33,554 nucleotides of DNA from an uncultured Granulicatella sp. (GCA_934193545.1 CAKPVL010000017.1:1-33554); one strand, 5' to 3'; shown: positions 22,447 to 30,543, numbered from the stretch's first letter. Made by a program: numbers and translations. Notes: generated by a model not told the origin, from the sequence alone.

Positions 22447-22455
22447 TGGTATACT
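22447..22455 (+). promoter_or_regulatory. Extended -10 of the formate/nitrite transporter gene
   Basis: TGGTATACT, with its TATACT core at 22450-22455, lies 29 bases before the ATG. The -35 is weak. Divergent from the DUF4430 promoter. Confidence 0.6.
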
Positions 22456-22484
22456 AAGGTGTAATTAATTTTAGGAGGCATTTT

Positions 22485-23285
22485 ATGGAACACACAAGTG
22501 AATTCGATACAAAAGTCAAAAAAGCTTGTCAGAAAAAAGAAGCTTTATTTACAGAAAGTAAAGGACGTTACGCGATTCGTTCAATGTTTGCAGGAGCATT
22601 CTTAACGATGAGTACAGCGGCAGGGGCATATGCAGCACAAAATATTGCGAGCATTAACCCAGCGCTAAGCAAGTTCATCTTCGCATTTATTTTTACATGG
22701 GGTTTGGTATACATTCTATTCTTAAACGCGGAACTTGCAACATCAAACATGATGTATTTAACAGCAGGAGCTTACCGCAAACATATTACATGGTCTAAAG
22801 CATTAACGATTCTATTGTACTGTGGTGTATTCAACCTCATCGGTGCAATGATTGCGGGTGCGGTGTTCGCCCACACTTCAGCGTTCAGCGGATTAGAAGC
22901 AGGTCAATTCATCGCGAAAGTGGTTGAAGGAAAACTAGCTCGCGGTAATGAGTCAGTATTACTTGAAGCCATCGTTGCGAACGTATTCGTAAACGTAGCA
23001 ATCTTATCATTCTTACTTATTAAGAGTGATGTTGCGAAATTATGGATTGTTATCTCAGCCATTTTCATGTTCGTATACTTAGGAAACGAGCACGTGGTTG
23101 CAAACTTCGCTTCATTCTCAATCGTGAAATTCACATCAGTAGGAAGTTCATTAGACTTCATGAACTGGTTCAATATGATTCGTCACTGGGTAGTAGCTTT
23201 TGCTGGTAACTGGATCGGCGGAGGTATCATTATTGGATTAGCTTACGCATACTTAAACCGTTCAGAAACTGTTTATGTTGATTAA
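22485..23285 (+). CDS. Formate/nitrite transporter (FNT) family channel
   Basis: A 266-residue membrane protein of the FocA/NirC family with six hydrophobic segments. Visible signatures are RYAIRSMFAGAFLTMSTAAG in the first segment, ELATSNMMYLTAGAY, and GNEHVVANF, which carries the conserved central histidine of the pore. It forms pentameric channels for formate, nitrite or related small anions. In a fermenting lactic acid bacterium formate export or uptake is most plausible (inference). TAGGAGG precedes the start, and a strong terminator follows. No pyruvate formate-lyase gene is nearby. Confidence 0.9.
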   Translation: MEHTSEFDTKVKKACQKKEALFTESKGRYAIRSMFAGAFLTMSTAAGAYAAQNIASINPALSKFIFAFIFTWGLVYILFLNAELATSNMMYLTAGAYRKHITWSKALTILLYCGVFNLIGAMIAGAVFAHTSAFSGLEAGQFIAKVVEGKLARGNESVLLEAIVANVFVNVAILSFLLIKSDVAKLWIVISAIFMFVYLGNEHVVANFASFSIVKFTSVGSSLDFMNWFNMIRHWVVAFAGNWIGGGIIIGLAYAYLNRSETVYVD

Positions 23286-23307
23286 TAGGAAATGAATTAT
23301 GTAAAGG

Positions 23308-23337
23308 AAAAGAACCGCCAGGTGGCGGTTCTTTTTT
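23308..23337 (+). terminator. Terminator of the FNT gene
   Basis: Stem GAACCGCC/GGCGGTTC with an AGGT loop, extended by AAAA/TTTT, then a T6 run. Confidence 0.93.
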
Positions 23338-23353
23338 GGTGTATTTATCTTTT

Positions 23354-23489
23354 TGTCTCACATCCTGTGAAGTTGAGTTCGCCATCGCAGAAATGGCGTG
23401 CGTTTCCCGAAACGTCCGCAGAACGTTTCACGTTCCTTCCGGCGTTCCGGTCCAACGTTCCATTTCTGGGCGCGATGTCTCACATCCTA
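23354..23489. repeat. Hairpin repeat family, copy b
   Basis: The core hairpin 23389-23467 has arms AGAAATGG/CCATTTCT (copy a has AGAAACGA/TCGTTTCT), an apex GAACGT/ACGTTC, and an outer CATCGC/GCGATG stem. Left flank box: CTCACATCCTG plus GTTGAGTTCG. The right flank TCTCACATCCTA contains the stop codon of the minus-strand gene ending at 23487. Confidence 0.8.
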
Positions 23490-24485
23490 AAAAGGTCTTT
23501 TATTTTTATTCTCAAATCCTAATAGGATGTCTGGGAATTCTTGGCTTACTGCGTAGAAGAATGGTTGTAGTAAGTCATCTGTTTCGTCACCGACGTTGTT
23601 AATTACAAGGCCAGTTTTCTTTCTACGGTATGATTTGTCGTTTGTAATCACCATTAATTGTGAAGTTCGGCTAACCGTCATTCCGTAAGATTTTTGAGTG
23701 TAGATGTAGTGGTAGATACGCTCAGCTTTTGTTAAGTCGTATACTTGGAAATTCTTGTATGTCGCAAGTAGGTGGTGTTTGTATAAAACGATTCCTAATT
23801 GATTATCAACATAAGTAGCATCTTCTAATACAGAATCCATAGAGTAGTTTAATTCTGGATAAGTGCTGTATAGTTCGTTGTACGCTTTGTCTTCGCTCTT
23901 ACGTGTTGCGAAAGCACTGTAGAAGAATACAAGAGCAATAATTCCAGCGATACCAGCAACGATGTATGCGAATTGACGGTCTTTGTCAAATTCGTATACA
24001 GAAACATAGTATTCCGTTTCAGCTAGTTTTGAAACTGTCTCATTTTCTCTAATCAAATCTTTAAAGTTAATAGTGTAGTCACGGATGGCACCGTCTGCAC
24101 CTGATTTACGCATCTTAGCAGCAACGATCACTGGAGTATCTACATCAGCAGATTTAATTTTATCAGCTAATTTATCTCCTTTTTTGATTTCGATAGTTGA
24201 ATAACCGTAATCATCCGTATCTACTCCTGAAAATTCGATAAAATAGAGATCTGTGTCACTTTCTTTGACACTTCCGATAGATTCTGGTTGAGTGTACGTA
24301 ATTTTTACAGCTACCGTTTCTTCGTCTTTCATTGTAGAAGTACCAAAGATTTTACCTTGTTTGTATAAGTTATCAGCAGTTTGATAGAACTGGAAGTATC
24401 CTAGCGCGCCAAGAGCAACGATGATAGAGAGAACTCCAGCGATGATTAAGCCGATAATGGTTTTAGTACTGCGTTTTTCAGTCAT
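23487..24485 (-). CDS. Two-TM paralogous membrane protein 1
   Basis: 332 residues. An N-terminal TM (about 11-31), an outside domain of about 140 residues (DLYFIEFSGVD), a second TM (about 171-190, YIVAGIAGIIALVFFYSAFA), then a C-terminal cytoplasmic domain of about 140 residues (YVDNQLGIVLYKHHLLATYKNFQVYDLTKAERIYHY). It ends with the family block ETDDLLQPFFYAVSQEFPD and a final RPF. This is the most divergent of the first three of four tandem paralogues. I do not recognise a named family; the C-terminal part is vaguely PH-like (KHHLLATYKNFQVYDL), a guess. AAAGGAG precedes the ATG. Confidence 0.7.
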   Translation of the reverse strand: MTEKRSTKTIIGLIIAGVLSIIVALGALGYFQFYQTADNLYKQGKIFGTSTMKDEETVAVKITYTQPESIGSVKESDTDLYFIEFSGVDTDDYGYSTIEIKKGDKLADKIKSADVDTPVIVAAKMRKSGADGAIRDYTINFKDLIRENETVSKLAETEYYVSVYEFDKDRQFAYIVAGIAGIIALVFFYSAFATRKSEDKAYNELYSTYPELNYSMDSVLEDATYVDNQLGIVLYKHHLLATYKNFQVYDLTKAERIYHYIYTQKSYGMTVSRTSQLMVITNDKSYRRKKTGLVINNVGDETDDLLQPFFYAVSQEFPDILLGFENKNKRPF

Positions 24486-24522
24486 GATGATTCTCCTTTA
24501 AAATAGGTTGTATGATAGATAT

Positions 24523-24551
24523 AATATACCATAAACAATTTTGAACTGCAA
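24523..24551 (-). promoter_or_regulatory. Promoter of membrane paralogue 1
   Basis: Minus strand: TTGCAG (24546-24551), a 17-bp spacer, then TGG-extended TATATT (24523-24528). Confidence 0.7.
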
Positions 24552-24599
24552 AATAAATTTTTCACTTGAATGGAGAGAATTTATTTGGTGTGTGTATTA

Positions 24600-24826
24600 A
24601 TAATCCGACCCGTATTCGAGTCGAATTTGTGGTTTTAGTGCTGGGAACCGTCACCTAACATTCGCACTGCGAATATTAGCTGAACGCTTTTTCTCGCATC
24701 CTGTAGTTGAGTTCGGGCTCACAGGACTGACGTCCACTTCCCGTAGTATCCGCACGACTTGTTCCAAGTCCCTTGCGTTACTCCGGTCCAGTGATTCAGT
24801 CCTGAGCGTTCGCCCTCACATCCTTA
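24600..24826. repeat. Hairpin repeat family, copy c
   Basis: The core hairpin 24723-24803 has arms AGGACTGA/TCAGTCCT and apex GACTTG/CAAGTC (copy a: GACTCG/CGAGTC, a compensatory change). Outer pairing is GGGC/GCCC. A right-flank remnant (GAACGCTTTTTCTCGCATCCTG) sits left of the core, next to the palindrome at about 24661-24676. The right box TCACATCCTTAG ends one to two bases before the stop codon of paralogue 2. No gene is seen in this gap. Confidence 0.8.
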
Positions 24827-24827
24827 G

Positions 24828-25838
24828 TTAGAATGGTCTATTATTTTCATATCCTACTGCTACGTTAGGGAATTCTTGGGCCACAGTTTGGAAGAATGGT
24901 TGTAAGAAGTCATCTGTTTCTTCACCGATGTTATGAATAGCAATCTTCGTTTTCTTACCTTTGTAAGATTTGTCGTCTGATAAGAAGATAAGGAATGAAT
25001 CAATGTTTGTTGTCACTCCATATTTTTTGTGGGTTACTTGATAGTGGTAAACGCGACTTGCTTTTGTAATGTCGTATACTTCTAAGCCGCTCCATGTTGT
25101 GAAGAAGTGGTTCTTGTAGATGTATACAAACGTTTCGTCGTCGGCATAAGTCGCATTTGTTTTTAATAAATCCAAGTTGTCACGTAATTCTGGGTAAGCA
25201 GCGTAAATTTCATCGTAAGCCGCACTAACTTTTCTACGTTTCCAGAAGGCTAAACCAACAAATACAAGACCCGCGAGTGTAAGACCAGCAGCGATGATTA
25301 ATTGAGTTTTTTGAGTAGATGATTTGTCAGAAATAGATAAGTAGTCTCTATATTCAATCTCTTGTTCAATTAAATTATAGCTTTTGAAACCATTGAGCAT
25401 AAGATCATCGTAGTTTTTAATAGCTCCTTTGTTTCTAGAAGAGTCCACAAGGGTAACGGCCATTATCTCAGGGTTATCTGGTAAAGTACTATTCTTTGCG
25501 ACTAATTTTTGAGCAGTCTCTTTATCTAGTTCAAGACCTACATAAGCGTATTTTTTTTGGCCATTTGACTCTTTACCTTCATCTTCATACTCAATAATGT
25601 ATACGTATGAATTTCCGTTATCCACTGAAATTACAGGGTTGGCTGTAATTTGTGTGATTTTGACAGCCAGTTGATCGCCATCCTTTGCAGAATAGTGAGT
25701 AAAGAATTTATTATCCTTTACCAACGTGTCAACGTCTACTTTCTTGAGAGCGAAGAAAGCAAGCACAGCAGCTGCAATTAATAAAATAATTCCGAAATAA
25801 AAACGGATATTAAAACCGTGGTTACGATTTTCTGTCAT
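24828..25838 (-). CDS. Two-TM paralogous membrane protein 2
   Basis: 336 residues with the same plan as paralogue 1: N-terminal TENRNHGFNIRFYFG followed by TM1 (about 15-31), an outer domain with YVYIIEYEDEGKE and GLELDKETAQKLVAKN, TM2 (about 183-202, LIIAAGLTLAGLVFVGLAFW), and a C-terminal domain with YIYKNHFFTTWSGLEVYDITKASRVYHY and the ending NIGEETDDFLQPFF...ENNRPF. It is clearly closest to paralogue 3. The start is the ATG at 25838: AAAGGAG is ten bases upstream, while an in-frame ATG seven codons earlier overlaps that site. Unknown family; probably in the cytoplasmic membrane. Confidence 0.72.
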   Translation of the reverse strand: MTENRNHGFNIRFYFGIILLIAAAVLAFFALKKVDVDTLVKDNKFFTHYSAKDGDQLAVKITQITANPVISVDNGNSYVYIIEYEDEGKESNGQKKYAYVGLELDKETAQKLVAKNSTLPDNPEIMAVTLVDSSRNKGAIKNYDDLMLNGFKSYNLIEQEIEYRDYLSISDKSSTQKTQLIIAAGLTLAGLVFVGLAFWKRRKVSAAYDEIYAAYPELRDNLDLLKTNATYADDETFVYIYKNHFFTTWSGLEVYDITKASRVYHYQVTHKKYGVTTNIDSFLIFLSDDKSYKGKKTKIAIHNIGEETDDFLQPFFQTVAQEFPNVAVGYENNRPF

Positions 25839-25876
25839 AAAATAAAAACTCCTTTGCAATAATATTGTTTAAATTA

Positions 25877-25905
25877 ACAGTACTCTAGATAATGGTTTTT
25901 TGCAA
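25877..25905 (-). promoter_or_regulatory. Promoter of membrane paralogue 2
   Basis: Minus strand: TTGCAA (25900-25905), a 17-bp spacer ending TCTAGAG, then TACTGT (25877-25882). The -35 and the TCTAGAG spacer end are shared with the paralogue 3 promoter. Confidence 0.6.
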
Positions 25906-25927
25906 GTTGATTTTCACTAGAAATGCA

Positions 25928-25958
25928 ATAAAAAAAGGACTCGCACTGCGAGTCCTTT
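25928..25958 (-). terminator. Terminator-like palindrome (GGACTCGCACTGCGAGTCC)
   Basis: A 12-bp stem (AAAGGACTCGCA with TGCGAGTCCTTT) with a minus-strand tail of Ts. It lies beyond the hairpin repeat that follows paralogue 3, so it is likely the end of that transcript. It is almost the same hairpin as the one split by the IS. Confidence 0.8.
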
Positions 25959-25990
25959 ATAGTTTCTGTTATTTTGTTTAGGTGAGCGGG

Positions 25991-26126
25991 ATGTCTCACA
26001 TCCTGTAGTTGAGCTCGGGCTCACAGGACTGACGTCCACTTCCCGAAACGTACGCAGAACGTTACACGTTCCTTCCGTCGTTTCGGTCCAGTGATTCAGT
26101 CCTGAGCGTTCGCCCTCGCATCCTTA
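25991..26126. repeat. Hairpin repeat family, copy d
   Basis: The core hairpin 26025-26103 has arms AGGACTGA/TCAGTCCT as in copy c, but the middle stem is CCGAAACG/CGTTTCGG and the apex GAACGT/ACGTTC, as in copies b and f. The left flank box TCTCACATCCTG plus GTTGAGCTCG and the right flank CCCTCGCATCCTTA reach the stop codon of paralogue 3. Confidence 0.82.
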
Positions 26127-26127
26127 A

Positions 26128-27132
26128 TTAGAATGGTCTATTTTTTTCATATCCTACGGCAGTGTCAGGGAATTCTTGTGCAACTGCACGGAAGAATGGT
26201 TGTAAGAAGTCATCTGTTTCTTCACCGATGTTCTTAATTTCAATTTTCTTCTTCTTACCTTTGTATGAGCTGTCGTCTGACAAGAAGATTAGGAATGATT
26301 CAATGTTCGTTGTAATTCCATATCTCTTGTGTGATAACTGATAGTGGTAAACGCGTTTTGCTTTTGTTAAGTCGTATACTTCTAATCCGCTCCAAGTAGT
26401 GAAGAAGTGATTCTTGTAGATGTATACATATGTTTCGTCATCCGCATAAGTAGCGTTTGTTCGTAGTAAATCTAAGTTGCCACGTAATTCTGGGTAAGCA
26501 GCGTACATTTCGTCGTAAGCCGCACCAACTTTTTTACGTTTCAAGAACGCTAAACCGATAAATACAAGCCCTGCGAGTGTAAGACCTGCCGCAACCATTA
26601 ATCCACCTTTTTTTGCAGAGCTAGCTTCTGTTTGAGAGAAGTAGAATTGTGTATCTGCACCAGCTTGTAGAAGGTTATAGTTTTTGAACGCTTGAGTAAT
26701 TAAGTCGCTGTAGTTTTGAATCGCATGTTTATTACGGTATGAATAAATGATTGTACCGTAAATATATTCTGGATTGTCTTGCGTTGTATCAGCTTTTGCG
26801 ACTAATTTTGCAGCATCTTCTTTTGTTAATTCAAGACCGATATAACCAGGTTCTTTGCCTTTTGAAGTACCTGCTTTTTCATATTCAACAATGTAGATAT
26901 AGGTTTTTCCTTTATCTACTTCGATGACGGGTTCTTTTGAGATATCAGTAATTTTTAGAGCTGATTCTTTATCGTCATTGCTTGAACTGAAGGGAAGAGC
27001 TTTTCCGTCTTCATAGATTTTTTTAGCGTCTGGTTTTTGGAAATTGAAAAATCCGATGACGCAAGCGGCAATAATTAAAATAAGTCCGAAATAAAAACGA
27101 ATTCTAAAGCCGTGATTACGATTTTCTGTCAT
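26128..27132 (-). CDS. Two-TM paralogous membrane protein 3
   Basis: 334 residues, closely related to paralogue 2 over the whole length: MTENRNHGFRIRFYFG, TM1 (about 15-31), GYIGLELTKEDAAKLVAK in the outer domain, TM2 (about 180-198, GLMVAAGLTLAGLVFIGLAF), then YIYKNHFFTTWSGLEVYDLTKAKRVYHY and the ending NIGEETDDFLQPFF...EKNRPF. The open frame continues about 100 codons upstream, but that part lies in the promoter region and has no ribosome site; AAGAGG before the ATG at 27132 is the plausible signal. Function unknown. The duplication with paralogue 2 includes the promoter. Confidence 0.72.
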   Translation of the reverse strand: MTENRNHGFRIRFYFGLILIIAACVIGFFNFQKPDAKKIYEDGKALPFSSSNDDKESALKITDISKEPVIEVDKGKTYIYIVEYEKAGTSKGKEPGYIGLELTKEDAAKLVAKADTTQDNPEYIYGTIIYSYRNKHAIQNYSDLITQAFKNYNLLQAGADTQFYFSQTEASSAKKGGLMVAAGLTLAGLVFIGLAFLKRKKVGAAYDEMYAAYPELRGNLDLLRTNATYADDETYVYIYKNHFFTTWSGLEVYDLTKAKRVYHYQLSHKRYGITTNIESFLIFLSDDSSYKGKKKKIEIKNIGEETDDFLQPFFRAVAQEFPDTAVGYEKNRPF

Positions 27133-27174
27133 ATGATATAAACCTCTTTTCGATAATATATATATAATACAGCT

Positions 27175-27203
27175 ATAATACTCTAGAAAATAGCATTTTG
27201 CAA
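27175..27203 (-). promoter_or_regulatory. Promoter of membrane paralogue 3
   Basis: Minus strand: TTGCAA (27198-27203), 17 bp ending TCTAGAG, then TATTAT (27175-27180), 43 bases before the start. Confidence 0.75.
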
Positions 27204-27251
27204 GTGACTTTATTCGAATACTGAAATTATCATATATGATAATTTCGTGTT

Positions 27252-27283
27252 GAAAAAAATAAGGAATCCTACTGGACTCCTTA
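27252..27283 (-). terminator. Terminator of membrane paralogue 4
   Basis: Minus strand: ATAAGGAGTCC and GGATTCCTTAT form a stem with one mismatch, followed by T7. It overlaps the stop codon of paralogue 4. Confidence 0.75.
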
Positions 27284-28315
27284 TCTCTTACTTTCTTTTT
27301 TAGCCTCAATCTCAATCGCTGGGAAATCTTGACGCAATTTGTCGAAGAATGGCTGTAGATGTGCATCGGTTTCTTCGCCGATATTTTTAATTTGAATCTT
27401 CGTACTTCGAACCGCAGCATCTGGATCACTGGTTGAAAATACAAGGTACGACTTCATGAAGCTGCCACCTTCTTCAGGGTAAAATGTTTTTTCAAAGTGA
27501 TGTACGCTCTTCGTTTTGTTTAAATCATAAATCTCTAATCCTTTTACAGTAGAACAGAAGAAGTTTTTATAGATGTACACTCCTAATGTATCATCGATAT
27601 AATCGGATTTATTTAATAATGTGGATAAACGTTTGCCTTTCAACTCTGGATGACTTGCCACTAAGGCTTCTGTGTTCTTATATCCTGCAAATAAACTATT
27701 GTAGTATGCCGCAAATTTATGATGTTTTTCCGCTAAATACACGAGTGCTAGCCCTGGGATGAAGAGGACAAGTGCGAGAATTAGGAAGAGTTTTTGTGTA
27801 TCCTTTCCAGGTTTGATCGATACATAGTTTTGATAACGACGTGAAAGTGGGGATTTGATGTATTTTTTCAAAGCATTTTGGGTATGATAGCTATAATCCA
27901 TCACTTTCTTATCGTGAAATTCTGGCTCAACAAAGGTACCCGCAATTTTTTCAGGATGATCTCTTAAGGTATTTCTCTTATCGATTAATTGTTGCGCAGT
28001 GTCTTTATCTAACTCTAGCCCGATGAATTGTGTTGTTTCGTTTCCATGAGAATCTTTTTCTAAATAAGAGACGATATACAGCGACCATTTACCAAAGTTC
28101 GAGTTTTGGACGGAGTTCTTGTCGATACCAGTCACCTTTAAGATAGAATCTTCATTTTTTACGATGTCATCGAGGTTAAAATATTTATTTTGTAGTTGTA
28201 ATAATGGAACGTTTAGTCTTGTTAATGCAAAAACAAGGCAAAGCATAGCCGCCACGATTAAGGCTACCCCGGGATAAAAACGTTTATTATAGCCGCGAAC
28301 GCGATTTTTGTGCAT
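27281..28315 (-). CDS. Two-TM paralogous membrane protein 4
   Basis: 344 residues, the most divergent of the four. It shares the N-terminal basic stretch and TM1 (RGYNKRFYPGVALIVAAMLCLVF), the outer motif FIGLELDKDTAQQLIDKRNTLRDHPE, TM2 (about 178-196, FLILALVLFIPGLALVYLA), the YIYKNFFCSTVKGLEIYDLNKTKSVHHF segment, and NIGEETDAHLQPFFDKLRQDFP, but not the RPF ending (it ends KKESKR). The YKNHELxxxxxGLEVYDL and NIGEETDxxLQPFF blocks are thus the family core, probably in the cytoplasmic part. AAAGGAG precedes the ATG by about nine bases. Its own promoter and terminator suggest independent expression. Confidence 0.72.
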   Translation of the reverse strand: MHKNRVRGYNKRFYPGVALIVAAMLCLVFALTRLNVPLLQLQNKYFNLDDIVKNEDSILKVTGIDKNSVQNSNFGKWSLYIVSYLEKDSHGNETTQFIGLELDKDTAQQLIDKRNTLRDHPEKIAGTFVEPEFHDKKVMDYSYHTQNALKKYIKSPLSRRYQNYVSIKPGKDTQKLFLILALVLFIPGLALVYLAEKHHKFAAYYNSLFAGYKNTEALVASHPELKGKRLSTLLNKSDYIDDTLGVYIYKNFFCSTVKGLEIYDLNKTKSVHHFEKTFYPEEGGSFMKSYLVFSTSDPDAAVRSTKIQIKNIGEETDAHLQPFFDKLRQDFPAIEIEAKKESKR

Positions 28316-28344
28316 ATGGAAAACTCCTTTTTCTTGTTAGTTCT

Positions 28345-28373
28345 ATGGTAATGGAGATGGGCGGGAAAGGCAA
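28345..28373 (-). promoter_or_regulatory. Weak promoter of membrane paralogue 4
   Basis: Minus strand: TTGCCT (28368-28373), a 17-bp spacer, then TACCAT (28345-28350). It lies 30 bases before the start. Confidence 0.45.
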
Positions 28374-28394
28374 GGGAGGAGTTGGTGTGGTTCA

Positions 28395-28560
28395 GTCCTG
28401 AGCGTTCTTCGCAGTGGTTGACTTTTTTGTCTCACATCCTGTGTAGTTGAACTCGGGCTCACAGGGCCGACGTCCATTTCAACAAACATCCGCACGACTT
28501 GTTCCAAGTCCCTTGCGGTGTTTGTTTCCAATGATTCGTCCCTGAGCGTTCGCCCTCGTA
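28395..28560. repeat. Hairpin repeat family, copy e1
   Basis: The core 28463-28543 has arms AGGGCCGA/TCGTCCCT, middle stem AACAAACA/TGTTTGTT and apex GACTTG/CAAGTC. The middle stem replaces CCGAAACG/CGTTTCGG of copy d while pairing is kept. A detached right-flank fragment (TCAGTCCTGAGCGTTC, 28393-28408) sits further left. This is the first of three cores in the 589-bp gap before the oligopeptide-binding gene; no gene is supported in that gap. Confidence 0.8.
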
Positions 28561-28690
28561 TCCTGGTGTAGTTGAGTTCGAAAAGGCATAGGCTCAAGCC
28601 TTTCGAGGTTAGTCCGCACGACTGCAAGCAGTCCCTTGCGTCTAACCTGCGAACCGTCATCGCCTATGAACGCCTTTTCTCACATCCTAA
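28561..28690. repeat. Hairpin repeat family, copy e2
   Basis: The core 28588-28667 has arms ATAGGC/GCCTAT, middle stem GAGGTTAG/CTAACCTGC (partial) and apex GACTGC/GCAGTC, with outer AAAAGGC/CGCCTTTT. It is the copy with the most changed sequence, yet the pairing pattern is retained. Confidence 0.8.
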
Positions 28691-28816
28691 GCATTCGAAC
28701 TCGAAAAAGCAGAAACGACGTCCACTTCCCGTAGTAGCCGCACGACTTGTTCCAAGTCCCTTGCGGTGTTTGTTTCCAATGATTCGTCCCTGAGCGTTCG
28801 CCCTCGTATCCTGGTG
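28691..28816. repeat. Hairpin repeat family, copy e3 (chimeric)
   Basis: The core is 28711-28791. The left arm through the apex (AGAAACGACGTCC...GTAGTAGCC) matches copy a, while the right arm from about 28755 and the flank to 28817 repeat copy e1 exactly. As a result the outer arms AGAAACGA and TCGTCCCT no longer pair fully. Confidence 0.8.
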
Positions 28817-28829
28817 TAGGCATTAAATT

Positions 28830-28857
28830 TTGGTGGTTTGGGTATCCATGCTATGAT
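28830..28857 (+). promoter_or_regulatory. Promoter of the oligopeptide-binding lipoprotein
   Basis: TTGGTG (28830-28835) and TATGAT (28852-28857) with a 16-bp spacer, immediately after the last hairpin repeat. Confidence 0.6.
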
Positions 28858-28904
28858 GTATCTATCGCATAGGCGATGGATTATACCAGCAAAGGAGAAT
28901 TGTT

Positions 28905-30527
28905 ATGAAAAAATCAACCAAATTATTAATGACTACACTACTTGTTTCGTTAGGTTTGGCTGCATGTGGTGGCAATTCAACATCGACATCGACATCAGGT
29001 AATCAACAAAGTTTAACAATTACAACATTCGGAGAGTTAGCAACATTAGATAGCGCGGACTACGATGATGTTCCGAGCTCAGATATGTTAGGGCAAATTT
29101 TTGAAGGATTATATCGTGTCACTAAAGACAATAAAGTTGAATTAGGAATGGCAGCAGAAGAGCCAACTGTGAGTGCGGACGGCCTTGTATATACGTTTAA
29201 ATTACGTGATGCAAAATGGTCTGACGGAACTCCTGTAACAGCAGGCGACTTCGTGTACACTTACCGTAAATTAGTAGACCCTAAAGAAGGACACGTGGCG
29301 CAATCGGCTGATGTGTTCAAAAACGCGAAGAAAATTCGTTCAGGCGAATTATCGACAGAAGAATTAGGGGTTAAAGCGATTGATGATAAAACATTAGAAA
29401 TCACGCTTGAAAATCCTGCTCCATATTTACCAAAATTATTAACAGGGTCACGTTTCTTACCACAATCTGAAAAAGTGGCGAAAGAAAAAGGCGAAGGATA
29501 CGGTTCTTCAGCAGATTCAATCGTGACAAACGGACCGTTCAAATTAGAAGGATGGACAGGTTCTGAACTTTCTTGGAAACTTGTGAAGAACGACGGTTAC
29601 TGGGATGCAGCAAACGTTCAATTACAAAACGTTACTGTGAATGTATCGAAAGAAGTAGCGACTTCTGTTCAATTATTTGACGGAAAACAAGTCCAATACA
29701 CAACAATCAGCGAACAATTCGTCGATCAATATAAAACGCAACCAACGTATCACGCTATTCCAAAAGCAACAATGGGGTACATGAATTTCAACGTAGAACG
29801 CAAAATCACAGGAAACAAACACTTCCGTCGTGCGATTGCGATGGCTTACGATAAAGCGGCTCTTGTAAACAACGTGTTAAAAGACGGCTCAATCGTTTCA
29901 AATGGTCTTGTTCCAAAGGGATTTGCTGAAAACCCAGAAACGGGGAAAGATTATGTGGAAGACCGTGGCGACTTACTCACCTACAATGTCGAAGAAGCGC
30001 AAAAAGAATTAGCACTTGCTAAACAAGAATTAGGGATGGACACAATCGAAGTGACATTATTAACGTCAGATGCAGGTAGTGCGAAAGTGGTTGGCGAATA
30101 TTTACAAGCGCAAATCCAAAAGAACTTACCAGGCGTGACATTGAACATTAAATCAGTGCCATTGAAAAACCGTCTTGAATTACAACGTGCAGATGATTTC
30201 GACTTCTTCTTCGGAACATGGGCACCTGACTATCAAGATCCAGTAAACTTCTTAGAACAATACGTAACAGGTGGAGGAATCAACTTCGGGAACTACTCAA
30301 GCGAAGCCTACGATAAAGCCGTTGCTGAAGTGAAAACAACATACGCAACGAAGCCAGCAGAACGTTACAAACAAATGATTGCGGCTGAAAAAATCGTGAT
30401 GGATGATGTGGCTATCGCTCCAATCTACCAAGCAAGCCAAAGCTACTTACTTGCTGAAAACGTAGACGGATTCGAAGTACTTCCATTCGGACGTACAATC
30501 AACCTCCGTCAAGCCTCTGTAAAATAA
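28905..30527 (+). CDS. Oligopeptide ABC transporter substrate-binding lipoprotein (OppA family)
   Basis: 540 residues, SBP family 5 (solute-binding). Signal peptide MKKSTKLLMTTLLVSLGL with lipobox LAAC (Cys21), then a Ser/Thr linker. Family features: LYRVTKDNKVELGMAAEEPTVSADGLVYTFKLRDAKWSDGTPVTAGDFVYTYRKLVDP (about 73-130) and the later FRRAIAMAYDKAALVN and YQASQSYLLAENVDGF. It captures peptides outside the cell for an Opp permease. No opp permease or ATPase genes are in the window, so it appears to be an orphan binding protein that shares a transporter or acts as a peptide receptor. AAAGGAG precedes the ATG; a terminator follows. Confidence 0.92.
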   Translation: MKKSTKLLMTTLLVSLGLAACGGNSTSTSTSGNQQSLTITTFGELATLDSADYDDVPSSDMLGQIFEGLYRVTKDNKVELGMAAEEPTVSADGLVYTFKLRDAKWSDGTPVTAGDFVYTYRKLVDPKEGHVAQSADVFKNAKKIRSGELSTEELGVKAIDDKTLEITLENPAPYLPKLLTGSRFLPQSEKVAKEKGEGYGSSADSIVTNGPFKLEGWTGSELSWKLVKNDGYWDAANVQLQNVTVNVSKEVATSVQLFDGKQVQYTTISEQFVDQYKTQPTYHAIPKATMGYMNFNVERKITGNKHFRRAIAMAYDKAALVNNVLKDGSIVSNGLVPKGFAENPETGKDYVEDRGDLLTYNVEEAQKELALAKQELGMDTIEVTLLTSDAGSAKVVGEYLQAQIQKNLPGVTLNIKSVPLKNRLELQRADDFDFFFGTWAPDYQDPVNFLEQYVTGGGINFGNYSSEAYDKAVAEVKTTYATKPAERYKQMIAAEKIVMDDVAIAPIYQASQSYLLAENVDGFEVLPFGRTINLRQASVK

Positions 30528-30543
30528 TCATAGAAGCAAAAAT

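Noticed and set aside
22327..22484. Cobalamin riboswitch before the DUF4430/ECF pair
   Set aside because: The promoter leaves a leader of only about 30 nt, too short for any cobalamin riboswitch.
27133..27444. N-terminal extension of membrane paralogue 3 (about 100 codons upstream)
   Set aside because: It covers the promoter with a 17-bp spacer and the terminator of the neighbouring gene, has no ribosome site, and the paralogues start at MTENRN.
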